Shown here: one piece after another, positions 27,129 to 36,766 of the stretch | Numbering within the stretch: the first letter of the stretch is position 1 | How the letters are laid out: each line of letters begins with the position of its first letter | DNA from: CAYUAG01 sp046483025 | GTDB taxonomy: Bacteria; Zhuqueibacterota; QNDG01; CAYUAG01 | Direction: 5' to 3' | Length of the DNA stretch: 64,000 bases | Assembly: GCA_046483025.1 (NCBI GenBank) | Contig: JAWODZ010000116.1 | Coordinates: 1-64,000 of the forward strand | Made by a program: the position numbers and the translations under genes | Notes under the pieces: generated by a model | The model's input: the letters and a program-made list of their open reading frames with translations, nothing else | Database searches by the model: none | Told to the model about the DNA's origin: nothing

Positions 27129-28307
27129 ATGAAAAAAAAATTTTTATCTGAAATTATTCTTTTATTATTAATTATAATACTTTTTATAACCTGTGCTGAA
27201 TATAAAAAAAATCCAGTAGGTTCGGAATTTTTTAATAGCGACGAAATCGGAAATGTAAAAACCTGTGTTATTTACTCCTCTCCTTCGGATACTTTTTTTA
27301 AATATACTAATGTAAAAACAGGCAATAGTCCATACTTAAACATAGGAGCTGTCCAAAATCATAATATTAAGGCAAAATCTCTTATAAAATTCCAGCTTGA
27401 TCCGGATACAACCAAAATAGACAGTGTTTCATTAACCTTATATATCCATAAATTCTATGAACAGCATAATGGAATATTTTCCTGTTCCATATTTAAAATT
27501 GCAGAACAATGGGATGAAGATTCCCTTTCTATGAGAAATTACAGTGAGGGATTACAAGGTGAATTTATTACAAATTTTGAAGTTTCTGTTAACGACACTG
27601 TAAAAAGTTTCACCATTCCCCTGCCAAATGATCTTGTACAATCATGGAGTGATTCAACCACTGCTTCCAAAAATCATGGGTTGCTTTTTATTCCAGATAA
27701 TTCCCAATTTATTACTGAATTCTATAGTAGTGAAGCTGATTCTAACCAACCGGAATTACGAATGTATACTCCTACAGATACTGTTTCTAGTTATACAGAA
27801 TACTTTATTAAGGACATAGAAGATCTATTTATTGCTGAAGGTGAATTTGAAGCTACTCCAGATTATCTTTATATTTCTAATGGAATAGCCACGCGATCAC
27901 TTTTATTTTTTGATGTATCAGTTATACCGGAACAAGCTACCATCAATAAAGCATTTGTAAATATTCATTCTGACGTTACTGCAGCTTTTCCTGCCTGGCA
28001 AGATACTTTTTTAATATCAATTTTTGAAACTGCTACTGAGGACTGGTCCATGCCTGATGTTCCACTGGATTCATTGACCTATTCAACTTTTCTTTTAGAT
28101 GGTGATTCAGCATTAGCAGATATAACTCTTTCTGTACAACAATGGACTTCAAAAACAAAAGAAAATTACGGACTTTTACTAAAGGGACGAAATGAATATA
28201 TAAATCTCGACTACAGACAACTATATAGTTCAAAGGCTGACAGTTCCAAAAAACCATCATTAAAAATATTTTACAGTCTTCCGCCTGAAGAGAATTTTAA
28301 TAATTAA
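27129..28307 (+). CDS. DNRLRE-like repeat lipoprotein
   Basis: A 392-residue exported lipoprotein; the lipobox is FITC with Cys22 after a hydrophobic stretch of about 15 residues. The mature protein appears to have two copies of a beta-sandwich domain of the DNRLRE/carbohydrate-binding kind: the first shows AKSLIKFQLDPDTTKIDSVSLTLYI and FKIAEQWDEDSLSM, the second SLLFFDVSVIPEQATINKAFVNI and ATEDWSM. Each ends with a WSDSTTASKNHGLLF- or WTSKTKENYGLLL-type strand. The start is the ATG at 27129; a TTG four codons earlier is less likely. It is followed after 16 bases by an outer-membrane barrel gene, a probable partner. Confidence 0.7.
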   Translation: MKKKFLSEIILLLLIIILFITCAEYKKNPVGSEFFNSDEIGNVKTCVIYSSPSDTFFKYTNVKTGNSPYLNIGAVQNHNIKAKSLIKFQLDPDTTKIDSVSLTLYIHKFYEQHNGIFSCSIFKIAEQWDEDSLSMRNYSEGLQGEFITNFEVSVNDTVKSFTIPLPNDLVQSWSDSTTASKNHGLLFIPDNSQFITEFYSSEADSNQPELRMYTPTDTVSSYTEYFIKDIEDLFIAEGEFEATPDYLYISNGIATRSLLFFDVSVIPEQATINKAFVNIHSDVTAAFPAWQDTFLISIFETATEDWSMPDVPLDSLTYSTFLLDGDSALADITLSVQQWTSKTKENYGLLLKGRNEYINLDYRQLYSSKADSSKKPSLKIFYSLPPEENFNN

Positions 28308-28323
28308 AATCTGGAGTTTTATA

Positions 28324-29541
28324 ATGAAGAAATTAATTTTATTTTTTCTAATTTTATTACTATATAACCAAAGTTTAATTTGTGGATCTGTGCTTTCTTC
28401 ACGGGGATTGGGAATGGATTTTGAACATCCAAATACTCGAGCCCAGGGAATGGGTTACTTTGCCATAGCAAATATTGATCCCTATACTATTTCAAAAATC
28501 AATCCTGCAAGTTTATTTATTCATAAAGCAACTCATATATCTGCCTCTTATTTTAACGAAAATAACTTTTATGAAGACCAACTCCATGGTGATGCTTTTT
28601 CTCAATATTCTAATTTTGATGGGTTCAATATAGTTATTCCACTGCATAAAAATTTTGGCATCTCATCAGGGTTAACTCCCTTGACCAGGATAGATTATAA
28701 AATATCATTTGATAATTCAATTGATCTCTTTGAATACACCAAATCAATATATGGAAGTGGAGGATTAAACTCTTTTGATCTTTCATGTTACTGGTCATAT
28801 AAAAATAGATTTTCTATAGGTATTACTGGTAGATACATTTTTGGTAATATCAATAAAACCTGGAGGGTGAATTACGATAATACAACTTTTGTTCAAACTA
28901 AATATTCTTTTTCCACAAAAAATGATGGTTTTAATTATAAACTGGGAATTATTGTACAACCATTGTCATCAATTACAATAGGAGCCGTATATTCTCCCAC
29001 AGTAAGAATAAATAATAATACATCTCAGGATATGGCAATAAAGCTAAAAGATGAAGCAACAACAACAACATTAAAAACACATAAAGGTTCTATCAGTTAT
29101 CCTGGGTCATATGGAGTAGGTGTTTCATATAAGATCAAAAAAATAGGCTTGTTTGGTATAGATTATTCCTTATCCGAATGGGAATCATTGTTAATTAATG
29201 ATCAAAAACCAACATATGTAAATAATATAAATAAATTTTCTTTTGGATTTGAATCAATTTCATCCAATAATCCCAACACATCATATCTAAAACAAATAAG
29301 ATACAGAACCGGATTATGTCATATGTCTTCCTTGTCTCTTGATCCTGAAGGAAATGAAATACTGGAATCATGGATATCATTGGGTTTAGGTCTTCCCCTT
29401 AAAGGGCGTATAGCAGAAATAAATCTGGCTGTCAATTATGGTAAACGGGGATCACTACAAAAAAACGGACTTTCAGAAAATCTATTAAGAGTCAGTCTTT
29501 CTCTATCTATTGGTGAAAAATGGTTCCAGCGTGAATATTAA
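28324..29541 (+). CDS. PorV/OmpP1-like outer-membrane barrel protein
   Basis: A 405-residue exported protein. The signal peptide is MKKLILFFLILLLYNQSLIC. The mature start LSSRGLGMDFEHPNTRAQGMGYFAIANIDPYTISKINPAS is of the kind seen in the TraF/PorV/FadL-like barrels of FCB bacteria, with the NPAS/NPAG signature. Alternating strands continue to the end (RFSIGITGRYIFG, ITIGAVYSPTVR, LLRVSLSLSIGEKWF). GGAG lies seven bases before the ATG. It is co-transcribed with the preceding lipoprotein, which may be a surface partner. Confidence 0.72.
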   Translation: MKKLILFFLILLLYNQSLICGSVLSSRGLGMDFEHPNTRAQGMGYFAIANIDPYTISKINPASLFIHKATHISASYFNENNFYEDQLHGDAFSQYSNFDGFNIVIPLHKNFGISSGLTPLTRIDYKISFDNSIDLFEYTKSIYGSGGLNSFDLSCYWSYKNRFSIGITGRYIFGNINKTWRVNYDNTTFVQTKYSFSTKNDGFNYKLGIIVQPLSSITIGAVYSPTVRINNNTSQDMAIKLKDEATTTTLKTHKGSISYPGSYGVGVSYKIKKIGLFGIDYSLSEWESLLINDQKPTYVNNINKFSFGFESISSNNPNTSYLKQIRYRTGLCHMSSLSLDPEGNEILESWISLGLGLPLKGRIAEINLAVNYGKRGSLQKNGLSENLLRVSLSLSIGEKWFQREY

Positions 29542-29689
29542 TATGATTTGTTCTTCTGTTTTTTTGTTAATTAGATTACAAAAATTATAAATTTATGAGA
29601 TATTTTCCTTGATTTTATCTGATTTTTTTATTATTATTAAGGATTATCATAAAAAGTTATAATTATTATTTATATAAGGAGGGATAGTT

Positions 29690-30946
29690 GTGTATCAAAA
29701 ATTAAAAACATTAATTTATTTCTTAAATATTGTATTAATTCTTATATTCACACAACTTTATTTTAATAGCTGCGGTGGGCCTGCCACAAAAAAAGATTTA
29801 ACTCCCGAACAGAAAAAAGCAAAGCAGGACTCAATATTTAAAGAACACAAACAAAAAGTAGATAGGTATATGAGTTTTGGTTGGGAACCTTTTAAACAGA
29901 AAAACTACGAAAAAGCAAAAAAATATTTTAGCAAAATTGCCAAAATTGACACAACTGGTATCTACGGAGCAATACTTTATCAAAATCTTGGTACCTGTTA
30001 CTTACAGTTAAACCAGCCAGATAGTGCAATATGGGCATATAAAAAAGGAATAGAAAATGTGCCCGATGCACCTTATAACTACAGTGCACTTGGATATATA
30101 TACCGAAGACAGGGAAAAGATCAGAAAGCTATTGAAATGTATGAAAAACTCACTGAACTTCAACCTGATTCAGCTGAACATTTTCATCAGTTAGGAAAAC
30201 TGTATGCTAACGACTATCAGAATCAAAAAGCTATTCAAGCATATCAACAAGCTGTAGCACTTGAACCCAATAATACAGAGTATCAGGAAATATTGAGTAA
30301 TCTTTTAAGCGCTTCCGGAGATACTGAACAAATAATCAAACAAAAAAGACAAATGGTTAAGCTTAATCCGGAAAATATGAGATATAGATTTCAACTTGCA
30401 AAAAGTTACCACTCTGCTGCAAAATTTGACAGTGCTATAGTTAATTTTAAAATTGTCTTAAAAAATCAGCCAGACAACATTGAAGCTCTGGAACTTTTAG
30501 CAGATTCATATCGGAATACCGATAAATTTACTCAAGCTATAAACATTTATAAAATAATTATTGAAGAAAAACCAACGGACAAGAAAAATCTTTGTAACCT
30601 TGCCTCCGCTTATACATCGCTTGGCAGATACACAACAGCCCGGAGAACTGTAAATAAAGCTTTGCGTATTGATAATCAATACGGATTGGCCTATCTTACC
30701 TTAGGTAAAATATACGAAACAGCTGCTGACAGAAATATCAAAAATAATGACGGTAAAACAACCTATGATGATAAACTGGTGTATAAAATCGCCTATGATC
30801 AATATGTAAAAGCTAAAAATGATTTAGCCTATAAACGAGAGGCAGAAAACAGAATAAAATCTCTGGAACCAGTCATACCTACTACAGAAGATAAATTTAT
30901 TCATGATTATAATACTCCAAAAAATGAAGTGTATAATTGGATATAG
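29690..30946 (+). CDS. TPR-repeat lipoprotein
   Basis: A 418-residue TPR protein. The start is a GTG, strongly supported by AGGAGG seven bases upstream. A hydrophobic segment (residues 9-24) leads to Cys28 in FNSCGG, which could be a lipidation site, so the protein is probably anchored with its TPR part in the periplasm. At least seven TPR units are visible from residue 60 on, for example AILYQNLGTCYLQLNQPDSAI, NYSALGYIYRRQGKDQKAI and LCNLASAYTSLGRYTTARR. No enzyme domain is present. It lies 10 bases before rpiB. Confidence 0.78.
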   Translation: MYQKLKTLIYFLNIVLILIFTQLYFNSCGGPATKKDLTPEQKKAKQDSIFKEHKQKVDRYMSFGWEPFKQKNYEKAKKYFSKIAKIDTTGIYGAILYQNLGTCYLQLNQPDSAIWAYKKGIENVPDAPYNYSALGYIYRRQGKDQKAIEMYEKLTELQPDSAEHFHQLGKLYANDYQNQKAIQAYQQAVALEPNNTEYQEILSNLLSASGDTEQIIKQKRQMVKLNPENMRYRFQLAKSYHSAAKFDSAIVNFKIVLKNQPDNIEALELLADSYRNTDKFTQAINIYKIIIEEKPTDKKNLCNLASAYTSLGRYTTARRTVNKALRIDNQYGLAYLTLGKIYETAADRNIKNNDGKTTYDDKLVYKIAYDQYVKAKNDLAYKREAENRIKSLEPVIPTTEDKFIHDYNTPKNEVYNWI

Positions 30947-30955
30947 TTAAAAAAA

Positions 30956-31399
30956 ATGAAAATTGTAATAGGCTCAGACCATGCTGGTTTTGAACTAAAA
31001 AAACATATTAGACAGTTTTTAAACACTGAAAATATTACTTTTAAAGATTGTGGAACTGATTCTTCAGATTCGGTTGATTACCCTGATATTGCTGTAAAAA
31101 CTGCAAAACTATATATAGAAAAAAAATATGATTATGGAATACTTATCTGCGGAAGCGGAATTGGAATGTCAATTGTTTCTAATAAGATTAAGGGTGTAAG
31201 AGCAGCATTATGCAATACATCAGAAATGGCAAGACTGGCCCGGACACATAATAATGCGAATATTTTATGCTTGGGTGCCAGAATTGTTGAAGCTGAAAAA
31301 GCATTGAATATTATTACTGAATTTTTATTTACCGAATTCAGCAACAAAAACCGTCATCAAAAACGTATAAATAAAATTCACAAGCTTACTGGTGTGTAA
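30956..31399 (+). CDS. rpiB: Ribose 5-phosphate isomerase B
   Basis: A 147-residue RpiB/LacAB-type isomerase that interconverts ribose 5-phosphate and ribulose 5-phosphate in the pentose phosphate pathway. The start KIVIGSDHAGFELK holds the conserved Asp-His pair, and the catalytic Cys lies in ILICGSGIGMS. NKIKGVRAALC and the ARLARTHNNANILCLGAR block are also typical. Its stop codon lies in the loop of a transcription terminator hairpin. Confidence 0.95.
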   Translation: MKIVIGSDHAGFELKKHIRQFLNTENITFKDCGTDSSDSVDYPDIAVKTAKLYIEKKYDYGILICGSGIGMSIVSNKIKGVRAALCNTSEMARLARTHNNANILCLGARIVEAEKALNIITEFLFTEFSNKNRHQKRINKIHKLTGV

Positions 31400-31416
31400 A
31401 ACTAGTAAGCTTTTTT
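31382..31416 (+). terminator. Rho-independent terminator after rpiB
   Basis: AAGCTTACT (31382-31390) pairs with AGTAAGCTT (31404-31412), extended by GT/AC pairs to a stem of about 12 bp, and six T residues end the hairpin. The rpiB stop codon lies within the loop. Confidence 0.85.
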
Positions 31417-31445
31417 CTTAGATATAAAACTATATGGAGAAAAAA

Positions 31446-32741
31446 ATGGAACTAATAAAAAAATCTGATCCGGATATTTATAAAGCAATAAAAAATGAAA
31501 TTGACCGTGAATCCAATAAACTGGAACTTATTGCATCTGAAAATTTTGTTAGTCCAGCTGTACTTGAAACTCTGGGCTGTGTTATGACCAACAAATATGC
31601 TGAAGGCTATCCAGGGCATCGTTATTACGGTGGATGCGAATTTGTCGATACAGCTGAAAACCTGGCCCGGGACAGGGCAAAAAAACTATTTAACTGTGAA
31701 TATGCAAATGTCCAGCCTCATGCCGGCTCTCAGGCAAATATGGCAGCCTATATGACTTTCCTTAAACCTGGTGACACTGTACTGGGTATGGATTTATCTC
31801 ACGGAGGACATTTAACCCATGGAAGTCCTGTCAATTTTTCTGGTAAACTTTATAATTTTGTTTCTTATGGGGTAAAAAAAGAAACAGGTACCATTGATTT
31901 TAATATGGTTGAAAATCAAGCTAAAAAACATAAACCAAAACTTATTGTTACCGGTGCCAGTGCTTATCCCCGTTTTATTGATTTCAAAAAATTCAGAGAG
32001 ATTGCTGATAGTATTGATGCTTATTTAATGGCTGATATTGCTCATCCTGCTGGCCTGGTGGCAACCAAACTCCATCCTGACCCACTTCCTCATTGTGATG
32101 TTGTTACTACCACTACTCATAAAACACTTCGGGGACCACGCGGGGGTATGATCCTGATGGGAAAAGACCGTGATAATGATATGGGAATAGTTGCACGTAA
32201 ATCCGGCCGGGTTAAAAAAATGTCAGAAATAATTGATAATGTTGTAATGCCTGGCATGCAAGGCGGACCACTTATGCATGTAATTGCTGCTAAAGCAGTT
32301 GGATTTAAAGAAAATCTAGAACCTGAATATACAGAATATTGTAAGCAGATAATAAAAAATACTAAAGCTCTTGCCGATACGATGATAAATAATAAGTATG
32401 ATCTTGTATCCGGTGGTACTGACAATCATTTGATTCTAATTGATCTTACTTCCAGAAAAATATCCGGGAAAAAAGCTGAAAAAGCTTTAGAAAAAGCTGG
32501 AATTACGGTTAACAAAAACATGGTTCCCTTTGATACCCGGAGTCCTTTTATAACCAGCGGCATAAGGATTGGCACCCCTGCTTTAACCACCAGAGGTATG
32601 AAAGAAAATGAGATGAAAATCATCGGTGGCTTTATTGACAGAGTTGTTTCTAATCCCAAAGATGAAACAATAATTGAAGCAATTAAAAATCAGGTCTATG
32701 ATTTATGTCAAAATTTTCCGCTTTATAAAAATTTAAAATAA
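31446..32741 (+). CDS. glyA: Serine hydroxymethyltransferase
   Basis: A PLP-dependent enzyme of 431 residues that converts serine and tetrahydrofolate to glycine and methylene-THF. The sequence is clearly SHMT: LELIASENFVSPAVLE, TNKYAEGYPGHRYYGGCEFVD, the folate/PLP region, and the PLP lysine in TTTTHKTLRGPRGG. The second ATG (31446) is the likely start because GGAG (31436-31439) is six bases upstream; the ATG at 31434 adds four residues but lacks such a site. A terminator sits just upstream, so it probably has its own promoter. Confidence 0.96.
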   Translation: MELIKKSDPDIYKAIKNEIDRESNKLELIASENFVSPAVLETLGCVMTNKYAEGYPGHRYYGGCEFVDTAENLARDRAKKLFNCEYANVQPHAGSQANMAAYMTFLKPGDTVLGMDLSHGGHLTHGSPVNFSGKLYNFVSYGVKKETGTIDFNMVENQAKKHKPKLIVTGASAYPRFIDFKKFREIADSIDAYLMADIAHPAGLVATKLHPDPLPHCDVVTTTTHKTLRGPRGGMILMGKDRDNDMGIVARKSGRVKKMSEIIDNVVMPGMQGGPLMHVIAAKAVGFKENLEPEYTEYCKQIIKNTKALADTMINNKYDLVSGGTDNHLILIDLTSRKISGKKAEKALEKAGITVNKNMVPFDTRSPFITSGIRIGTPALTTRGMKENEMKIIGGFIDRVVSNPKDETIIEAIKNQVYDLCQNFPLYKNLK

Positions 32742-32818
32742 ACATAAATTATTTTCTCTGAAAATTAGACAAATAAGTATTATAGTTAAACCATTGACTG
32801 CTGAACAGTGAATATTTT

Positions 32819-33319
32819 ATGTCCGAATCAGTTAAAATTCATCGTCCCTCCTGGGATGATTATTTTATTGAAATAGCATATTTAGTTGCAACCCGTTCTA
32901 CATGCAGACGCAGACAGGTAGGAGCTGTGATTGTAAAAAACAAACGGATATTAACAACCGGGTATAATGGCGCACCTCAATCCCTTCATCATTGTTTAGA
33001 TATTGGCTGTCTCAGAGAAGAGCTGAATATTCCCAGCGGCCAAAGACATGAACTATGCAGAGGACTTCATGCGGAACAGAATGCAATCATACAGGCTGCC
33101 ACTTCTGGAACAAATATCAAAAACTCTGTAATTTATTCAACACACTTTCCTTGTTCTCTTTGCATGAAAATGATAATAAATGCTTATATCAAAAAAATTT
33201 ATTATGTAGAGGGATATCCTGATGATCTTTCCAAAAAATTTTATGAACAAAGTGATATAAAATCAGTACAATTAATGAGACCAAAACATAATTCATTACA
33301 AAAAAACAGAGATAAATAA
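32819..33319 (+). CDS. dCMP/cytidylate deaminase family protein (ComEB-like)
   Basis: A 166-residue zinc deaminase that would convert dCMP to dUMP for thymidylate synthesis. The active site is plain: RGLHAEQNAI gives the His and the catalytic Glu, and HFPCSLCMKMI gives the two zinc Cys residues. VGAVIVKNKRILTTGYNGAP and HCLDIGCLREELNI are typical of the dCMP branch. The ORF stop is directly followed by the nrdR start, so the two genes are coupled, a common nucleotide-metabolism pairing. Confidence 0.92.
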   Translation: MSESVKIHRPSWDDYFIEIAYLVATRSTCRRRQVGAVIVKNKRILTTGYNGAPQSLHHCLDIGCLREELNIPSGQRHELCRGLHAEQNAIIQAATSGTNIKNSVIYSTHFPCSLCMKMIINAYIKKIYYVEGYPDDLSKKFYEQSDIKSVQLMRPKHNSLQKNRDK

Positions 33320-33766
33320 ATGGTTTGTCCTTACTGTGGTAAAAATAATGATAAAGTGGTTGACTCGCGCTCATGGAACAATGGTAAAGCCATTCGCAGA
33401 AGAAGACTTTGTCTAAACTGCAACAGACGATTTATAACTCTGGAAGAGATCGAAGACAAAAATCTCTATGTTATTAAATCTGACAATCGAAGGGAATTAT
33501 TCAACCGTAAAAAATTACAAAAAGGGATGCAAATTGCCTGCAGTAAAAGACCAATATCCATTAAACAAATCGAAAAAATAGTTGCTGATATTGAAAATCA
33601 TCTTTCCTCCGAATTCGTTAAAGAAGTTAAAAGCCGAACAATAGGAGAAATGGTTTCAAAAAAATTAAAAAAAATAGATGAAGTAGCCTATGTCAGGTTT
33701 GCTTCCGTATATAGAAAATTTGAAGATAAAAAAGAATTCATTCAAGAATTGACAAAATTAAAATAA
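33320..33766 (+). CDS. nrdR: Transcriptional repressor NrdR
   Basis: A 148-residue repressor of ribonucleotide reductase genes that senses ATP/dATP. The N-terminal zinc ribbon uses Cys3, Cys6, Cys31 and Cys34 (CPYC ... CLNC), with VVDSRSWNNGKAIRRRRLC between them. The ATP-cone domain follows (VIKSDNRRELFNRKKLQKG, then VAYVRFASVYRKF). The start abuts the dCMP deaminase stop. No NrdR-box palindrome was recognised in this window and no nrd structural gene is present. Confidence 0.96.
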   Translation: MVCPYCGKNNDKVVDSRSWNNGKAIRRRRLCLNCNRRFITLEEIEDKNLYVIKSDNRRELFNRKKLQKGMQIACSKRPISIKQIEKIVADIENHLSSEFVKEVKSRTIGEMVSKKLKKIDEVAYVRFASVYRKFEDKKEFIQELTKLK

Positions 33767-33778
33767 AGGTCATATCAT

Positions 33779-35107
33779 ATGGCGATGAAAAAGACATTCA
33801 AAGGCGGAGTTCACCCTGCAGAACAAAAATACAGAACAGAAAAGAAAAAAATTCAAAAAATAGATGCACCGGAAACTGTAATTATTCCTCTCCAGCAACA
33901 TATTGGTGCGCCGTCCGAACCTTTGGTTAAGAAAAAAGATACAGTTAAAATGGGACAGGTCATCGGAAAATCTTCAAAATTTGTTTCGGCTGTATGTCAT
34001 GCATCTGTTTCCGGCACTGTTAAAGCAGTGGAAGAGCGGCCTCATCCTTTAGGTACTAAGGTGCTCTCAGTAGTTATCGAAAACGACGGTAAAGACACCT
34101 GGTATGAAAAACCTGAAAAACATACAGATTATATGAAACTTTCAAAAGCTATGATGACACAACGGATTAAAGAAGCAGGTTTAGCTGGTATGGGAGGAGC
34201 AGCCTTTCCTTCCCATGTAAAACTTTCACCTCCTGAGGATAAACCCATTGATTATGTCATCCTTAATGGAGCTGAATGTGAACCTTTTCTTACTGCCGAT
34301 CATAGACTTATGCTGGAAAATACTGATGACATTCTTGCTGGTTTAAACATTATAAGGAAAATATTGAATGTATCCAAAGCTGTGATCGGAATAGAAAAAA
34401 ATAAACCTGATGCTATTAAGAAAATGAGAAAAAAAACTGTAAATATGGATTTTGTCTCAGTTCTCCCTCTTAATGTAAAATATCCCCAGGGTGCTGAGAA
34501 ACAGCTTATAAAAGCAGCTACCGGACGCGAAGTTCCCTGTGGTGGGCTTCCCATGGATGTTGGTTGTCTTGTTCATAATGTGGGAACTTCTCAGGCAATA
34601 TTTCAGGCTGTTAGCAGTAAAAAACCATTCATAGAAAGAGTGGTGACCGTTACTGGTCCGGGAGTAAAAAAACCTGGTAACTTTAAAGTAAAAATCGGCA
34701 CACCTTTCCAATATCTCATTGATTTCTGCGGAGGGTACACTAAAAAAGCTGCAAAAATTATCAATGGTGGCCCTATTATGGGAATAGCTCAAATCACAGA
34801 TGAAGTACCGGTTATTAAAGGAACTTCCGGGATACTGGTGCTTGATGAAAAAACAGCAAAATTACACAAGGAAAAACCATGCATAGCCTGTGCCCGCTGT
34901 GTTGATATATGTCCTATGCAACTTGTACCAAGTCATATTGCTTCTTTTATTGAATATAAAGATGTTGATAAAGCCCAGAAAATCGGACTGCTCGACTGTA
35001 TGGAATGTGGATCATGCAGTTATATCTGTCCATCTAAGCGTCATCTGGTTCATTATATTAAACTCGGTAAATTAATATGGAATAAAAATCAGCAACAAGC
35101 TAACTAA
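33779..35107 (+). CDS. rnfC: Rnf complex subunit RnfC
   Basis: A 442-residue peripheral subunit that takes electrons from or gives them to NAD(H). The N-terminal MKKTFKGGVHPAEQK, the GAPSEPLVKKKDTVKMGQVIG block and the NADH/FMN-binding GMGGAAFPSHVKLSPP region are typical. Two [4Fe-4S] motifs sit near the C-terminus, CIACARCVDICP and CMECGSCSYICP. It starts the rnfCDGEA row, 12 bases after nrdR. No clear ribosome-binding site was seen; an internal ATG two codons later is an alternative start. Confidence 0.94.
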   Translation: MAMKKTFKGGVHPAEQKYRTEKKKIQKIDAPETVIIPLQQHIGAPSEPLVKKKDTVKMGQVIGKSSKFVSAVCHASVSGTVKAVEERPHPLGTKVLSVVIENDGKDTWYEKPEKHTDYMKLSKAMMTQRIKEAGLAGMGGAAFPSHVKLSPPEDKPIDYVILNGAECEPFLTADHRLMLENTDDILAGLNIIRKILNVSKAVIGIEKNKPDAIKKMRKKTVNMDFVSVLPLNVKYPQGAEKQLIKAATGREVPCGGLPMDVGCLVHNVGTSQAIFQAVSSKKPFIERVVTVTGPGVKKPGNFKVKIGTPFQYLIDFCGGYTKKAAKIINGGPIMGIAQITDEVPVIKGTSGILVLDEKTAKLHKEKPCIACARCVDICPMQLVPSHIASFIEYKDVDKAQKIGLLDCMECGSCSYICPSKRHLVHYIKLGKLIWNKNQQQAN

Positions 35108-35131
35108 TTGATCAAGGGAGGTTCACACATA

Positions 35132-36169
35132 ATGGAAAGAAAATTTTACATCTCTTCTTCTCCTCATATCACAGATACAGATTCAATTCCAAAAATAATG
35201 TACTCAGTAATTGGTGCTCTGATTCCAGCCGGGATTGCCGGAATCTACTTATTCGGCTGGCAGGCATTCTGGGTAATTATTACTGCTGTCATTACTGCTG
35301 TACTTACCGAAGGAATTATACAGTTATTACTGAAAAGACCTCTTAATATTGGAAACGGAAGTGCCATTCTCACCGGAATACTGCTTGCCTATAATGTACC
35401 AGCTGAAGTTCCCTTATGGCTTCCTGCTGTAGGAGCATTTGTTGGTATAGCGGTAGGCAAAATGTCATTCGGAGGATTAGGATATAATCCCCTGAATCCT
35501 GCTCTTGTCGGACGTGCCTTTCTTACCGCATCCTGGCCAGTATATATGACTGTGTTTAAAACTGCCCCCAAAGGAAGTACTCTATCCGGAATTGATTTAT
35601 CTAATATCGATGCCATAACCAAAGCCACTCCTCTGAATGTATTTGAATCTGCTCGTGAGATTTTATTACATAAGTCTCAATTTACAGACAAAGTACCTGA
35701 TGCAATGCAGGCACTCTCACAATTATACAGCTCTTATTCCAATCTTTTTATAGGAAAAATTGGAGGTTGTATTGGGGAGACTTCCGCTCTCCTTCTGTTA
35801 ATTGGCGGATTTTATCTTATGTACAGACGAATTATTGGCTGGAAAATTCCAACTACGTATATTCTTACCGTGGGGGTATTAACCTGGATTTTCGGAGGAA
35901 CTGATGGACTATTTACCGGTGATCCGATCTTCCACATATTATCCGGAGGATTAATATTAGGAGCCTTTTTTATGGCAACTGATATGGTAACTACACCTAT
36001 AACCTTTAAAGGGCGTTTGATTTTTGGTACAGGTTGCGGCATACTCACCTCTGTTATTCGGCTCTGGGGAGGGTATCCGGAAGGAGTATCATATTCCATC
36101 CTGCTAATGAATCTGACCACACCTCTTTTAGACCGATACACTAAACCTAAAAAGTTTGGAGGTAAATAA
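35132..36169 (+). CDS. rnfD: Rnf complex subunit RnfD
   Basis: A 345-residue membrane subunit with about nine or ten hydrophobic helices. The FMN-attachment threonine is expected in DAITKATPLNVF, a close match to the family motif. The SSPHI start, GLGYNPLNPALVGRAFL and MATDMVTTPIT are conserved RnfD/NqrB features. The ATG at 35132 was chosen because GGGAGG lies 11 bases upstream; an in-frame TTG at 35108 lies before that site. Confidence 0.94.
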   Translation: MERKFYISSSPHITDTDSIPKIMYSVIGALIPAGIAGIYLFGWQAFWVIITAVITAVLTEGIIQLLLKRPLNIGNGSAILTGILLAYNVPAEVPLWLPAVGAFVGIAVGKMSFGGLGYNPLNPALVGRAFLTASWPVYMTVFKTAPKGSTLSGIDLSNIDAITKATPLNVFESAREILLHKSQFTDKVPDAMQALSQLYSSYSNLFIGKIGGCIGETSALLLLIGGFYLMYRRIIGWKIPTTYILTVGVLTWIFGGTDGLFTGDPIFHILSGGLILGAFFMATDMVTTPITFKGRLIFGTGCGILTSVIRLWGGYPEGVSYSILLMNLTTPLLDRYTKPKKFGGK

Positions 36170-36176
36170 AACAGAT

Positions 36177-36752
36177 ATGAAAATAATGATAAAATATGGA
36201 CTTATCCTGACTATTGTTGGAATAATTGCTTCAGCTTCTCTTGCCTGGATAAATAATATTACTACTCCTAAAATTATTGCACAACAACAAAAAGAATTCA
36301 ACCAGGGATTATATCAGGTTCTTCCTGGTTCTGAAAACGGAAAAGTAATACCTGTATTAAGGGACAATATAACTATTGCTCATAAGGGATTCTCAAATCC
36401 TGATACTACTGGTCTGATCGGTTATGCTTTCCAGGCCAATGGGAGTGGTTATTCGAGCACTATAAAAACTCTGGTGGGGATTGATACCTCCGGAACCATA
36501 CTGGCAATAAAAATATTATCCCACACAGAAACACCTGGGTTGGGTTCAAAATGTGAAGAGACACGATCCGGTGAATCCTCACCCTGGTTTCAGGAACAGT
36601 TTAAAGGGGAAAAAGCCAGTAATATTGCTGTTGATAAAGACAATGGTAATATAGATTCCATAACCGGTGCAACCATTACTTCCCGGGCCATTACAGACGC
36701 GATTGCAGACAGTGCCAGATCATTAATGAAAAAACTTGATACTTTAAAGTAA
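36177..36752 (+). CDS. rnfG: Rnf complex subunit RnfG
   Basis: A subunit of 191 residues with one N-terminal helix (IMIKYGLILTIVGIIASASLAWI) and a periplasmic FMN-binding domain. The covalent FMN site is expected at the last Thr of SITGATITSRA, which fits the D/S-x-T-G-A-T family pattern; ETPGLGSKCEE is also conserved. GGAGGT lies at 36158-36163, about 14 bases before this ATG, so the second ATG (36186) is possible. It is 7 bases after rnfD. Confidence 0.93.
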   Translation: MKIMIKYGLILTIVGIIASASLAWINNITTPKIIAQQQKEFNQGLYQVLPGSENGKVIPVLRDNITIAHKGFSNPDTTGLIGYAFQANGSGYSSTIKTLVGIDTSGTILAIKILSHTETPGLGSKCEETRSGESSPWFQEQFKGEKASNIAVDKDNGNIDSITGATITSRAITDAIADSARSLMKKLDTLK

Positions 36753-36766
36753 CGGAGTAAATATTT

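Noticed and set aside
31400..31445. Glycine riboswitch upstream of glyA
   Set aside because: Only about 46 bases separate the rpiB stop from glyA, and these are mostly occupied by the terminator; there is no room for the aptamer.
32742..32818. NrdR box upstream of the dCMP deaminase gene
   Set aside because: No ACA-x-TATAT-x-TGT-like palindrome is evident.
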